Of a DNA stretch of 64,000 bases, positions 28,763-38,139 are shown piece by piece. Each line of letters opens with the position of its first letter. The first letter of the stretch is position 1. The notes under the pieces are model-generated. The model was not told the origin of the DNA. It ran no database searches and worked only from the letters and a program-made list of their open reading frames with translations. The translations under genes and the position numbers were made by a program. The DNA is from Vibrio quintilis (GTDB taxonomy: Bacteria > Pseudomonadota > Gammaproteobacteria > Enterobacterales > Vibrionaceae), in contig NZ_AP024898.1 in the NCBI RefSeq assembly GCF_024529975.1, positions 496,001-560,000 on the forward strand, read 5' to 3'.

Positions 28763-28978
28763 TCAGAATAAACTATTGAGCATCTCAAGTTCTTCTTGCG
28801 TCAGCACGGGTTGAGAGGCCGGGTGTAATGACTCGTTGATTTCTGTCTGTAATGATTTCAGTTGAGATGTAGTCATCATCTTCAGCTGGGCTTTCACAGA
28901 TTCAAATTGATTGTGAGATAATGATTTTGTCCGGGGAACAAAATACATATGCTTATTTTGGTAAGATGAAGTGTGCAT
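28763..28978 (-). CDS. Small hypothetical protein, 71 residues
   Basis: I do not recognise a family. The product is soluble and probably helical (FESVKAQLKMMTTSQLKSLQ, then LTQEELEMLNSLF). The frame could extend 25 codons upstream, but the start at MHTSSYQNK avoids a hydrophobic leader of doubtful quality and is preceded by GGCGGA. It probably shares a transcript with the gene at 28394. Confidence 0.5.
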   Translation of the reverse strand: MHTSSYQNKHMYFVPRTKSLSHNQFESVKAQLKMMTTSQLKSLQTEINESLHPASQPVLTQEELEMLNSLF

Positions 28979-29094
28979 AATTTTTCCGCCAACCAACAGT
29001 AATGACATCGATCTTAGAAAGATCACCGGAAATGATTGTCCATAAAATGTCATGTTAATGACAGAATTGTGAGTTGGCTCACCGCACCAGATGT

Positions 29095-31272
29095 TTACTC
29101 TGTTGGTTGTGTTTCCCCTTCAGGAAGATACAGCTTACCGGCTAAATGATGCAGTTCAGGTAAGATTCTGTGTATAAGATACAGCTGCTGTAAAACCAGT
29201 TGAACTGAACTGCCATCCTGTTCCCGCCAGGCTTCAAGCCGGGCTTTTAATCCTGCCTCTTCCGGGGGCGATAATTCGTGCCGTTTGCTTTGGCCCAGTA
29301 ATTTATCAGCTAATGCTTCCAGATGCTGATGAATGGTCCGGTGTGCGTCCAGGATCAGCCTGTGAGTGATGTGATTGTCCAGGCGGGTTCTGTGTGCGCC
29401 TAAAGCAGAGATATAGCTTAACAGCGCGTGGTTGAGTGTCAGAAAGCGGAAACTTTCTTCTTCCGCTTTTTTATACTTATCCGGTTCTGCCAGCATGTTA
29501 TTGATGGCCGTGGTTAATGCGGCATCCTGGTCATGCGCATTTCTGCGGGCAATCCGGTAGCGGAGCGTATCCTGTTTGCCTATCCGGTATTGGGCAATGA
29601 TCTGATCGAGATAGTTTTTATTCGTCAGAATCGCTTCAGCCATCACCTGAGGCAGCCGGTCTGCCTGCCAGTCCGGGAGAATGTAAGTGACGGCAATGAC
29701 TGCTAAGCCACAACCGATGAAGGTATCCGTTAACCGGGGCAGAATGATTTCCATGCCCGTACCGCTTTGATTAAAACAGAACAGCACCAGCATTGTGATA
29801 AATCCTGTTGCATATCCATATTTATTCAGCCTGAATACAAAAAACATGACCCCGGAAAAAACGATGAAAGCAAGCTGGACCTCATAAGAAGAGAACAGAG
29901 GCATCAGGGCACCACCGGCGATAAGCCCTGAGACCGTACCGATCACCCGCAGTCTGATTCTTTTTCTTGTCGCGGAGAAGTTAGGCTGACAGACAAACAG
30001 AGTTGTCAGTAATATCCAGTATCCGAGTTCCAGATGAAAGCTTTGCAGAATAATATAACCCGCCGTTAAAGCCAGCGACATTCTGACAGCATGGCGAAAC
30101 AACAGTGATTCAGGATTCAGACTGGCCTGGATTCTTTGCCACATATTTTTCAGCGTATGCGGGTCTGTATCCGATAATTCACCTTCCATAAACTGATGTG
30201 CTTCCGGGTTCTCGATATTACACAGCTGCTTTTCAATTGTGGTCAGATTGTTGAATAAGTAATTGATTTGCGTTAACAGAGCATCGGGGATAGCTTCTTG
30301 CTGATGATTCAGGTGCTGAATGGACAACTGAAGTTCATCCAGTGCCAGTGCTGATGATGTTTGATGCTGATAGCTGTCGTTTGTTGCCAGGTCCCGCGCA
30401 ATATCCCGGCAGGCTTTTGCCTGTTCAGCAAGTAAATATTTAAACCGGAACAAAATATCGGACCGGCTGAAATGATGGGTCAGTTCATAATAACGGGAGT
30501 GGGTTGAACTGATGCGTTCATGAATATCCTGTGCCAGAAAATAAATATTCAGAAAGTGATCACTGGTGGTCTGGAGGTGACCTTTCTTACAGTGTGCCAG
30601 TAAGGTGGCTTTACATTGATTCAGTGTCAGGACGATGGCTGTATTTAAGTTGGCTTCTTTAATCCGGTATGGCTGAATCTGAAAGCCGGACACCGGGTGG
30701 AACATTTCACTTTTCAGATCGAAGTAATCTGCCAGATTGAGGAATACATCACTCAGACTTTGCTGAATTGACTGGCTGGGAAACAGAAGCAGCCAGATGA
30801 CAGAAAGCAGATAGTACCAGCAGGCGCCACTCAGTAATAATGCGGGTTGCAGCCAAAAGCTGGGATGCTCTGCGGCTGAAGTGCCAATCATAGTATAAAC
30901 AGCGATGAGCAGAGAACCGAAAGCAATCGTTGCATATCTTGAGCTGATTGCACCGAGCATGATGAAGCTGAAAGTCGATAAAGCCAGCCCGGCTGCAAAC
31001 AGAACCGGAGAATGAAAGAGCAGCTCAATCGATAAAGTTGCAATCAAAAAACACAATAACGTCAGACAAATGGCTTTGAGTCGTCCGGGTAAATTATCAT
31101 TTTGTTCCGTCAGTGCCGCAGCAATAATGCCGAGAATTAACGGATTGATCCAGGTGGTCAGGCCATAAGACCCGGCCGGGATGATGGCACCTAAAAAAGC
31201 GATCAGAATTAATACTGTATGACGAAGCGTTTTTTTGACCCGGTGCTCCGGGAAATGTTCGAATAATTTCAC
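29095..31272 (-). CDS. FUSC-family inner-membrane protein, YccS/YhfK-like
   Basis: The 725-residue protein has two sets of about five to six hydrophobic segments (residues about 15-165 and 385-525), each followed by a long cytoplasmic helical region. This duplicated layout is that of FUSC/aromatic-acid-exporter-like proteins such as YccS. The second membrane set contains LSLALTAGYIILQSFHLELG and GYWILLTTLFVCQPNFSATR, characteristic of the family. The transported substrate is unknown. It is divergent from helD across 192 bases. Confidence 0.83.
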   Translation of the reverse strand: MKLFEHFPEHRVKKTLRHTVLILIAFLGAIIPAGSYGLTTWINPLILGIIAAALTEQNDNLPGRLKAICLTLLCFLIATLSIELLFHSPVLFAAGLALSTFSFIMLGAISSRYATIAFGSLLIAVYTMIGTSAAEHPSFWLQPALLLSGACWYYLLSVIWLLLFPSQSIQQSLSDVFLNLADYFDLKSEMFHPVSGFQIQPYRIKEANLNTAIVLTLNQCKATLLAHCKKGHLQTTSDHFLNIYFLAQDIHERISSTHSRYYELTHHFSRSDILFRFKYLLAEQAKACRDIARDLATNDSYQHQTSSALALDELQLSIQHLNHQQEAIPDALLTQINYLFNNLTTIEKQLCNIENPEAHQFMEGELSDTDPHTLKNMWQRIQASLNPESLLFRHAVRMSLALTAGYIILQSFHLELGYWILLTTLFVCQPNFSATRKRIRLRVIGTVSGLIAGGALMPLFSSYEVQLAFIVFSGVMFFVFRLNKYGYATGFITMLVLFCFNQSGTGMEIILPRLTDTFIGCGLAVIAVTYILPDWQADRLPQVMAEAILTNKNYLDQIIAQYRIGKQDTLRYRIARRNAHDQDAALTTAINNMLAEPDKYKKAEEESFRFLTLNHALLSYISALGAHRTRLDNHITHRLILDAHRTIHQHLEALADKLLGQSKRHELSPPEEAGLKARLEAWREQDGSSVQLVLQQLYLIHRILPELHHLAGKLYLPEGETQPTE

Positions 31273-31464
31273 TTTGTATTTATTACCGGACTAAACTGCG
31301 ACCCAGAGTGAGGATACTACGTAATCAATATATATCAAAGAATAAGCCGGATGAAGGATGACAGAGACGGGTTATGCGTGAAAGATCAAGAAATCCTGAA
31401 TTCTTTGTTTACAGTATATATGGTATATCTACGATAAAGCCTTTACAGCAAACGGGATTTTTAT

Positions 31465-33531
31465 ATGATGCAGCTACAGGCTGGCAGGACTGCACGATAT
31501 TTTATATATGATGAATTTTGTCAGGTAGAGATTAAAGATGCATCTTTGATCATCCGTTCATCTGATGTCGAGGAAACTATCCCTTTTATGGTCTGGGATG
31601 GCTCGATACAAATGAACCGGGGAATTATATGGGGGCAGCTTCAGTTTTTTTCCCGTGAAAAGGAAGGTGTCCGTTATAGCTGGCTTGTTCAAGGCTTACC
31701 CTGGCATGAGTGTCGCCCCTTTGCTGAAAAAGCGCTGGCAGCCTATTCAGACTGGTATCAGCAGCAATCTGTCCGCTTTTCTTCTGTGATTCCGCAGTGG
31801 GATTATGAATTATTAAAACTGATATCATCGCCTGACTTTGTTTCTCATGCACAGTTTAATCAGTGGCATAATCTGGTGAGTAAAGATCTTGAGAAACTTG
31901 AGATGACCTTCGAGGAGCTGGTTGAACAATGTCCCGAAATTCCGGATATGATTATTTTCTGGTACAAAGACGGGGAAACAAATCTGGAAGAGCGGAATCA
32001 GCATTGGACAGATACTGAACGTTCACATTGGGCAGAATTATTTTCCTCCTTTGAATCTTCTCCGCTGAACCCCTCTCAACAATCCGCTGTTTTATTAAAT
32101 GATAACAATAATCTGGTACTGGCAGGTGCTGGCTCGGGTAAGACCAGCGTGCTCTCGGCGAGGGTGGCCTATCTGATGAAAAGCCAGCTTGCAGATGCCG
32201 GTCAGATTCTGATGCTCTCTTTCGGCAGAGACGCTGCAGATGAAATGCGTTCCCGGTTAAACCTGCGGATTGGCCAGACAGCTCAGGCAGTGACCGTGAA
32301 TACATTTCATCAGCTGGGTCTTTATATCATCAGAGAAGCCGAAGGTCAGGATGTACAGTTGTCCCCGGTTGCTGCTCAGGAAGAACAAAAACAAGCATGG
32401 ATGGCGGAATGGCTGAAAAAACACTGGATGACGCCAACCAATTATAAACGCTGGCAAAAGCATTTGAATCAATGGCCGATTGCTTATATCAAAGGGGATG
32501 AAGATCTTGGAAGTCATGCGGAAAGCCCGCAGTTAATTGCCTGGCTTACCCGGCAGGTTGAGCAGCTGTCGTTATCCGGGATGAGTAAGAGAAGTATTCA
32601 GCAAAAGATGATTTCACGGGATGATTATTCCCGTTTAAATAGTGAACTGTCGCTGTGCTGGCCGTGCTATCAGGCATGGACACAAATGCTGAAAGAAACA
32701 GAGCAGATTGATTTTAACCTGATGATCACCAGAGCAACGGAGCATGTGAAGAAAAAACGGTTTAAGTCTCCCTGGCGGTTCATCATGGTGGATGAGTATC
32801 AGGATATTTCTCCGCCGAGGCTGGCGCTGCTTGAAGCTTTATGCGGGCAGCAAAAAAATCAGGGCAATCTTTATGCGGTCGGTGATGACTGGCAATCTAT
32901 CTATCAGTTTACCGGCTCTGATGTGGATTTAACCACAAGATTCCGCCAGCGTTTTCCCGATTCGTCGGTGACTTATCTGGATACGACTTACCGTTTTAAT
33001 CAGAAAATTGGAGAAGTTGCCAATCAGTTTGTCCAGGTGAATCCGAATCAGCTGCGGAAACCTCTGAACAGTTATCAGCAAAGTGATGATGATGCCGTAT
33101 TTGTTATGTCCGGTCACCGTACAGAGGCGACACTTGAACAGCTGAACAGACAAGCAACAGAAAACAAATCGGTCTTATTGCTTGGGAGAAACCATTATCA
33201 TCAGCCTGAGTTACTTGAAGACTGGCAGAAACGTTATACCCGGCTTGATATTCAGTTTATGACCTGTCATGCCAGTAAGGGGAAAGAAGCTGATTATGTC
33301 GTGATCACCGGGGTGGATGAAGGGCAGTTTCCGGCCAGAATAAAAATGACTCATCTGGATACCGCATTAAATGCGTCTGATGATGGGTTTCCCGATGCGG
33401 AGGAACGTCGTCTTTTCTATGTGGCGATGACCAGAGCGAAAGAAAAAGTATGGATAACTTACAATGCCAGCGGGTCGGCTTTTATCCGGGAACTGGCAGA
33501 AGGTCCATACTCTGTTGTTATTGAAAAATAA
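31465..33531 (+). CDS. helD: DNA helicase IV, UvrD/Rep superfamily 1
   Basis: The 688-residue protein matches E. coli HelD in length and layout. It has an N-terminal HelD-specific region (about 1-200), then helicase motifs: Q-motif SPLNPSQQSAVL, Walker A AGAGSGKTS, Ia LSFGRDAADEM, II VDEYQDISP, III VGDDWQSIYQFTGSDV, IV LDTTYRFNQKIG, V MTCHASKGKEADYV and VI ERRLFYVAMTRAKEKVW. It should unwind DNA 3' to 5'. The gene converges on mgsA with a 7-base gap. Confidence 0.93.
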   Translation: MMQLQAGRTARYFIYDEFCQVEIKDASLIIRSSDVEETIPFMVWDGSIQMNRGIIWGQLQFFSREKEGVRYSWLVQGLPWHECRPFAEKALAAYSDWYQQQSVRFSSVIPQWDYELLKLISSPDFVSHAQFNQWHNLVSKDLEKLEMTFEELVEQCPEIPDMIIFWYKDGETNLEERNQHWTDTERSHWAELFSSFESSPLNPSQQSAVLLNDNNNLVLAGAGSGKTSVLSARVAYLMKSQLADAGQILMLSFGRDAADEMRSRLNLRIGQTAQAVTVNTFHQLGLYIIREAEGQDVQLSPVAAQEEQKQAWMAEWLKKHWMTPTNYKRWQKHLNQWPIAYIKGDEDLGSHAESPQLIAWLTRQVEQLSLSGMSKRSIQQKMISRDDYSRLNSELSLCWPCYQAWTQMLKETEQIDFNLMITRATEHVKKKRFKSPWRFIMVDEYQDISPPRLALLEALCGQQKNQGNLYAVGDDWQSIYQFTGSDVDLTTRFRQRFPDSSVTYLDTTYRFNQKIGEVANQFVQVNPNQLRKPLNSYQQSDDDAVFVMSGHRTEATLEQLNRQATENKSVLLLGRNHYHQPELLEDWQKRYTRLDIQFMTCHASKGKEADYVVITGVDEGQFPARIKMTHLDTALNASDDGFPDAEERRLFYVAMTRAKEKVWITYNASGSAFIRELAEGPYSVVIEK

Positions 33532-33538
33532 ACCCGTA

Positions 33539-33994
33539 TCAGGTCCGGGCTTTGAGATAAGAATCATAGTCAGGAATGACAATCTCTGACGTTTGGGCAA
33601 TCTGCTCAGATGAGAAAATAAAGTCAGCACTGGCCCGGTTAATTGCAACCGGGATGTTCCATACGGTTGCAATTCTGAGTAAGGCTTTCACATCCGGATC
33701 ATGCGGTACTGCATTCAGTGGATCCCAGAAGAAGACTAATACGTCAATTTTACACTCAGAAATCATCGCCCCAATTTGCTGATCACCACCCATTGGGCCA
33801 CTAATCATCGGCTCAATTTCAAGTCCGGTTTCTTTGGCTAATAAATGCCCGGTTGTTCCGGTTGCGTATAATTGATGTCGGGATAATTGTTCGAGGTTCT
33901 CTTTGACCCAGGATAAAAGACTGGCTTTGCAATGGTCATGTGCGACAAGCGCGATGCTTTTACGCGCTTCAATGGTTCTTTGAGTTGTTTGCAT
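33539..33994 (-). CDS. mgsA: Methylglyoxal synthase
   Basis: MgsA converts dihydroxyacetone phosphate to methylglyoxal and phosphate, a bypass of lower glycolysis under phosphate stress. The 151-residue protein matches the family length (E. coli 152). Seen: [17 protein letters not shown] with the conserved His/Asp/Lys, [11 protein letters not shown] for phosphate binding, [15 protein letters not shown] with the catalytic Asp, and [21 protein letters not shown] with the His/Asp pair. The helD-mgsA neighbourhood is also found in E. coli. Confidence 0.95.
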   Translation of the reverse strand: MQTTQRTIEARKSIALVAHDHCKASLLSWVKENLEQLSRHQLYATGTTGHLLAKETGLEIEPMISGPMGGDQQIGAMISECKIDVLVFFWDPLNAVPHDPDVKALLRIATVWNIPVAINRASADFIFSSEQIAQTSEIVIPDYDSYLKART

Positions 33995-34187
33995 GAATAA
34001 GTTCTCATGTGTGTGAACGGCTTACGCCCAAATTTGCTTTCCGGCTGCTTGGGTATTTATAAAAATATATATAATAGGAATTAGATAAATGAATCAATTA
34101 ATTTTCATGAGAACTGAGAATCGGGTCTGATCCAGTTATGTGTAAAAAGAAAAGTGTGATAAGCAGAAAAAGTGATAAAAAACAGCG

Positions 34188-34227
34188 TATACCCAAATAA
34201 CCCTTCATCTTCAGGTTGATTGGGTAT
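34188..34227. repeat. Full palindromic copy of dispersed repeat
   Basis: TATACCCAAATAACC at the left end mirrors GGTTGATTGGGTAT at the right end, around CTTCATCTTCA. Confidence 0.75.
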
Positions 34228-34315
34228 CATAATAAAGAAACAGGAAAATAAATTCGGGCATTATTGCTGTTTTTCTTAACTTCTGACGGGAGCATAATAA
34301 GGCTCCCCTGTCAGA

Positions 34316-34355
34316 TATACTCAGGCATCCTGTCTCTTCCGGTTGTTTGAGTATA
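34316..34355. repeat. Diverged palindromic copy of dispersed repeat
   Basis: TATACTCAGGCATCC and GGTTGTTTGAGTATA form the arms. Compensating changes (CCC to CTC and GGG to GAG) keep pairing, which suggests that the hairpin itself is maintained. Confidence 0.65.
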
Positions 34356-34379
34356 GATTTATTATGCTTTTGATTTTAC

Positions 34380-34410
34380 AACCGTATTTCTGTTGAAATA
34401 CGGTTTTTTT
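34380..34410 (-). terminator. Hairpin terminator downstream of glgC
   Basis: AACCGTATTTC and GAAATACGGTT form an 11-base stem around TGTT. A long T-run follows on the forward strand (34404-34410); on the reverse strand, where glgC reads, the tail is weaker (TTGTAAAAT). It may act in both directions. Confidence 0.7.
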
Positions 34411-34427
34411 CGCCGTACTGTTGTGGG

Positions 34428-35672
34428 TCAACAAGCACTGGGCTCTTCATGTTCAAGACTAAATTGGTACCCTTCAGGAATCACCACAATTCCCTTTTCT
34501 GAGATATGAAATTTTTTACCGTCTTCGGCCAGGTTGACACCAACTTTTGTATATGGCGGCACGCTAACGTGTTTATCAATAATACATTTTCTCAACTGGC
34601 AGCCTTCTCCGATATCGACATCATCAAAAATAATACTGTCAACGATGGTTGCTCCATCACGGATTTTTACATCGGATGAAATAATCGAGTGTTGTACTGA
34701 GCCACCGGAATTAATGACACCATTTGCAATGATTGAGTTAATGAAGATACCTTCATTTCCGGTTGCTGATGAAACGGTCCGGGCCGGCGGAAACTGAGGC
34801 TCATAAGTCCGGATAGTCCAGTCTTTCTGATACAGATTCATCGGAGGAAGTGGTTCAAGCAAATCCATATTGGCGTCATAATAGGAATCAATTGTTCCGA
34901 CATCCCGCCAGTATAAATCCCGCGCCACCCGTCCTTTATCACCACAGAAGTGATAAGCATAAACCTGATTAGTTGTGATTAATTCCGGAATAATGTCATT
35001 ACCGAAATCATGACTGGAACTATTTTTTTCAGAGTCTTCAGTCAGTGCACTTTGGAGTGTGTCCATATTAAAGATGTAAATCCCCATAGACACCAGACTG
35101 CGGGTTGGATCTGAAGGCATAGACGGCGGATCTGCCGGTTTTTCTATGAACTCTGAGATTTGTCCGTTGGCCTGCGTTTTGATCACGCCAAAAGGACAGG
35201 CTTCTTCACGGGGGACGCTCATACAGGCAATGGTCAGCTTCGCCTCGTTTACAATATGCTGTTCAAGCATCGGGGCGTAATCCATACGGTAAATGTGATC
35301 ACCGGAAAGTACGACCACATATTTTGCGTCGCTGCGCGATAAGAGCCACATATTGTGGAAAATCGCATCGGCGGTGCCTTCATACCATTTTCCTCCTTTA
35401 CGCATCTGAGGCGGAACTGCGGTGATGTAGTCTCCCAGTTCAGGATTAAACACCGACCAGCCATCCCGCAAATGCTTTTGTAAAGAGTGAGACTTATACT
35501 GGGTTAAAACCAGTATTTGTCTTAATCCTGAATGTAAACAATTAGTCAGTGTGAAGTCGATGATCCGGTATTTACCACCGAAAGGAACCGCTGGTTTGGC
35601 GCGATCATCTGTAAGGGGGGAAAGCCGGGAACCAACACCGCCAGCAAGAATGACGGTTAATGTCTTTTGCAT
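34428..35672 (-). CDS. glgC: Glucose-1-phosphate adenylyltransferase (ADP-glucose pyrophosphorylase)
   Basis: GlgC makes ADP-glucose from ATP and glucose-1-phosphate, the committed step of glycogen synthesis. The 414-residue protein has the nucleotide site LAGGVGSRLSPLTDDRAKPAVPFGG (read as two parts), RIIDFTLTNCLHSGL, the sugar site FIEKPADPP, YRMDY and the C-terminal left-handed beta-helix (SIIANGVINSGGSVQHSII). The ATG follows GGGAGAA. No other glg gene is adjacent, in line with Vibrio genomes that hold stand-alone glgC copies. Confidence 0.95.
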   Translation of the reverse strand: MQKTLTVILAGGVGSRLSPLTDDRAKPAVPFGGKYRIIDFTLTNCLHSGLRQILVLTQYKSHSLQKHLRDGWSVFNPELGDYITAVPPQMRKGGKWYEGTADAIFHNMWLLSRSDAKYVVVLSGDHIYRMDYAPMLEQHIVNEAKLTIACMSVPREEACPFGVIKTQANGQISEFIEKPADPPSMPSDPTRSLVSMGIYIFNMDTLQSALTEDSEKNSSSHDFGNDIIPELITTNQVYAYHFCGDKGRVARDLYWRDVGTIDSYYDANMDLLEPLPPMNLYQKDWTIRTYEPQFPPARTVSSATGNEGIFINSIIANGVINSGGSVQHSIISSDVKIRDGATIVDSIIFDDVDIGEGCQLRKCIIDKHVSVPPYTKVGVNLAEDGKKFHISEKGIVVIPEGYQFSLEHEEPSAC

Positions 35673-35766
35673 CTTTTTTCTCCCTGAAGTTAGTGCGCTC
35701 TGCTTTCAGTATAGAGTGCATATTCAGGGTTTCGCCAGAACAAAAATTGTAGTCAGTTTAGATATT

Positions 35767-35814
35767 TATACCCAAGCAACCTGAACCCTGCATCTTCAGG
35801 TTGCTTTGGTATAT
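35767..35814. repeat. Full palindromic copy of dispersed repeat upstream of glgC
   Basis: TATACCCAAGCAACCTGAA is mirrored by TTCAGGTTGCTTTGGTATA around CCCTGCATC. It sits about 100 bases upstream of the glgC start, next to its promoter region. Confidence 0.8.
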
Positions 35815-35891
35815 CCCTGGTTGATCTGAATCATGCCTGAGCCCGGCAGAAGTGACCTGATCCAGACATCATCCGGGAGATTTCAGTATAC

Positions 35892-36156
35892 TATACCCAA
35901 ATGACTTCAAGATGCAGGATTCAGAGCTTCATCAACAGGCTCAGTTCAAGGAAAATAACCGAAGGAATGATGACGCCTTTCGAGGTTGTTTGACGCAGAA
36001 ATGAACCTGTTGATGCGCTCCCGAAGGGCGGGATTGATTGGCGCCTGTCCTGCGTGACTGATTTTCAACGCAGAATGACTCTGTTTACAAATCAGTGCCT
36101 TGCTCAGAAACCAATTCATTCTCGCTGAACATGCATCCTGAGGTCACTTGGGTATA
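35892..36156. mobile_element. 265-bp MITE-like element with terminal inverted repeats
   Basis: The left end TATACCCAAATGACTTCAAG plus GATGCAGGATTCAG is matched, inverted, by the right end CTGAACATGCATCCTGAGG plus TCACTTGGGTATA. Between them are 190 bases without a coding frame, including CTCCCGAAGGGCGGG and GTTTACAAATCAGTGCCTTG. The start and end at TATA suggest TA target choice. The compact hairpin copies elsewhere in the window look like internally deleted forms of the same element. Confidence 0.65.
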
Positions 36157-36194
36157 TACCCAAACAACCTGAATATTGAGGTTGCTTGAGTGTA
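36155..36194. repeat. Palindromic repeat abutting the 265-bp element
   Basis: TATACCCAAACAACCTGAAT mirrors ATTGAGGTTGCTTGAGTGTA. It shares the TA at 36155-36156 with the end of the larger element, so the two are joined end to end. Confidence 0.7.
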
Positions 36195-36279
36195 TGTTGC
36201 AGATCTGAACTGATAGTTAAGTCATATGTCCGGCTGCCGATAAGATAAATGTATAAAGCATTCAGGAATTGAGAAAAAT

Positions 36280-36936
36280 ATGAAAAAAGTGCTCATGATT
36301 TTGATTTTACTTTTGGGAATCGGTGGTGCCGGAGCTGGTTATTACCTGTTTTTTATGAAATCGCCGGAGAAACCGGCAGATGCAACAACGATTGAAAAGC
36401 CTGAAGTTAAAAAAACAGCCACAGCAGAGACGGAGCCGCAAAAGCCTGTTAATACAAAATTTTTTGTGAATGAGCATAAATTGCCCGTTCGCAATGAACG
36501 AAGTGATGATGCTTATCCGGTCCGTTATTTATATAAAGGTAACCAGGTCATTGTGCTTGAGCAAAAAGAAGGATGGGGCCGGATTTCGAGATATTTTGTC
36601 TATGAGGAAGGCGGACCTGAAGTTGCTGAATGGGTTTCTATGCAGGGATTGAGCGAAACCAGGCCAGTTATCTCTAAAGCAGAAAAAGAAGAAATATTAA
36701 CAGCCTATATTAATAAATCTGATGATTTAAAACTATATCAAGAAAAATTTATCCAGGTGACGGGTAAATTAATCGATGAGAAAATTTGCACACCTGAAGA
36801 TTTCGATGAATTGAAAGGATGGGTTCGCTCGGTTAAATATAAAAACAGAAATGTGTATTTTATTTATTGTGGTGGTTTGAAAGTAGCGGATAAAATATAT
36901 CTGGATGTCAATAGTGGTGAAATTTTCTACCAGTAA
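36280..36936 (+). CDS. Membrane-anchored SH3-like domain protein, function unknown
   Basis: The 218-residue product has an N-terminal signal-anchor (VLMILILLLGIGGAGAGYYLFF), a Pro/Lys/Glu-rich linker (residues 28-60), a bacterial SH3-like segment (FFVNEHKLPVRNERSDDAYP then YKGNQVIVLEQKEGWGRIS and VAEWVSMQGL), and a C-terminal region with two cysteines. SH3b domains in the envelope often bind peptidoglycan, but this is only family-level knowledge. It is a single gene with a strong terminator. Confidence 0.7.
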   Translation: MKKVLMILILLLGIGGAGAGYYLFFMKSPEKPADATTIEKPEVKKTATAETEPQKPVNTKFFVNEHKLPVRNERSDDAYPVRYLYKGNQVIVLEQKEGWGRISRYFVYEEGGPEVAEWVSMQGLSETRPVISKAEKEEILTAYINKSDDLKLYQEKFIQVTGKLIDEKICTPEDFDELKGWVRSVKYKNRNVYFIYCGGLKVADKIYLDVNSGEIFYQ

Positions 36937-36972
36937 TCAATATATTTAGCTAATACGAAATATATAATAACC

Positions 36973-37019
36973 AGAATCATTTAATGATTAAAATTGTCAT
37001 TAAATGATTCTGTTTTTTT
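36973..37019 (+). terminator. Rho-independent terminator of the SH3-like gene
   Basis: AGAATCATTTAATGA and TCATTAAATGATTCT form a 15-base perfect stem, followed by GTTTTTTT. Confidence 0.95.
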
Positions 37020-37379
37020 ATTAAATTTTTATGAATGTGAAATTCGTTCCTTTTTAACTCATTGATTTTATGATGTTTGTCGATATTTCTCCTCTGCCAA
37101 CAATCTATTATTTCCTGTTAAAACAATACCTTATATTTTAAGTGTTAATTCCATCCATTAAATGTGTCTGTTTTTGAGATTTCGATCAAGTTTGCAAAAT
37201 AATGTCCGTTATTAATTTGAAATGTCCCGATCTTGAATTAGCTTAAATGTGACGGCAATAATCTTTTTATTTCAAGCGCTTTTAAAAAAACTTAATTATT
37301 TTGTCGGTTGGTGATCAAATATATTTGACACCTTTCATTATAAAAACTATTGAATTTGTTATATGAAATGGAGTCTTTA
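37020..37379. other. AT-rich promoter region of the pha operon
   Basis: There is no gene. The stretch is AT-rich and includes TTGACA at 37325-37330, but no -10 box at standard spacing stands out. GGAG nine bases before the phaB ATG is the ribosome-binding site. Confidence 0.5.
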
Positions 37380-38120
37380 ATGGACAAAATCGCTTTAATT
37401 ACCGGATCAGAAGGTGGTATTGGATCAGCAATTACCAGTCAGCTTGTAAAAGATGGTTTTCGTGTTATTGCTGCTTATTACACGGGGTGTTATGACGCTG
37501 CATTAAAAATATTTAATGACAATGGATTCACAGATAAACAAGTGCGTTTATTCGAAATAGATGTAACAAATACGGCTGAATGTTTTGAAAAACTTGGAGC
37601 GCTTCTCGAAGAAGAAGGTCATATTGACGTAGTTGTCAATAATGCGGGGATTACCCGTGATGGTTTGTTTAAAAAAATGCCTGCAGAGAACTGGCTGGAT
37701 GTAATCAATACAAATTTGAATAGTGTCTATAACGTGACCCGTCCGTTATTTGGTGCGATGTGTGAACGAAAATCAGGCCGTGTGGTGAACATTTCATCTG
37801 TGAATGGTCTGAAAGGACAATTCGGTCAGGCAAACTATTCAGCAGCGAAAGCCGGCATGATCGGTTTTTCAAAAGCGCTGGCAGCAGAAGGTGCAAGAGA
37901 CGGTGTGACTGTGAATGTCATTGCTCCCGGATACACAGGAACACCAATGGTTGAAAAAATGAAACCTGAGGTACTGGATTCTATCGTTCAACAGGTTCCG
38001 ATGAAACGCCTTGCCAAACCGGAAGAAATTGCCAAAGCAATCAGCTTCCTGGTGAGTGAAGATGCGGCGTACATTACAGGTGCGACTCTGTCCGTTAACG
38101 GCGGCTTGTACATGAGCTAA
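37380..38120 (+). CDS. phaB: Acetoacetyl-CoA reductase
   Basis: PhaB is the NADPH-dependent short-chain dehydrogenase that reduces acetoacetyl-CoA to (R)-3-hydroxybutyryl-CoA for PHB synthesis. The 246-residue product has the cofactor motif TGSEGGIGSAI, NNAGITRD, the catalytic Ser in VVNISSVNGLKGQFG and the Y153-x3-K157 pair in YSAAKAGM. VAPGY...TPM and the C-terminal YITGATLSVNGGLYMS fit PhaB exactly. The ATG at 37380 with GGAG is preferred to an upstream TTG/GTG-type start. phaA follows after 19 bases. Confidence 0.95.
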   Translation: MDKIALITGSEGGIGSAITSQLVKDGFRVIAAYYTGCYDAALKIFNDNGFTDKQVRLFEIDVTNTAECFEKLGALLEEEGHIDVVVNNAGITRDGLFKKMPAENWLDVINTNLNSVYNVTRPLFGAMCERKSGRVVNISSVNGLKGQFGQANYSAAKAGMIGFSKALAAEGARDGVTVNVIAPGYTGTPMVEKMKPEVLDSIVQQVPMKRLAKPEEIAKAISFLVSEDAAYITGATLSVNGGLYMS

Positions 38121-38139
38121 GTGAGAGAGGCGTTTACTG

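Larger units (their letters stand above)
33995..34379. other. Gene-free stretch between mgsA and glgC with three palindromic repeats
   Basis: No gene is seen. Three copies of the dispersed palindrome stand in series at 34023-34057, 34188-34227 and 34316-34355. The third has diverged to TATACTCAGG...TTGAGTATA but keeps its symmetry. Confidence 0.65.

Noticed and set aside
37325..37353. A standard sigma-70 promoter at TTGACA before phaB
   Set aside because: TATAAA is only 8 bases away and no good -10 element is found at 16-18 bases.
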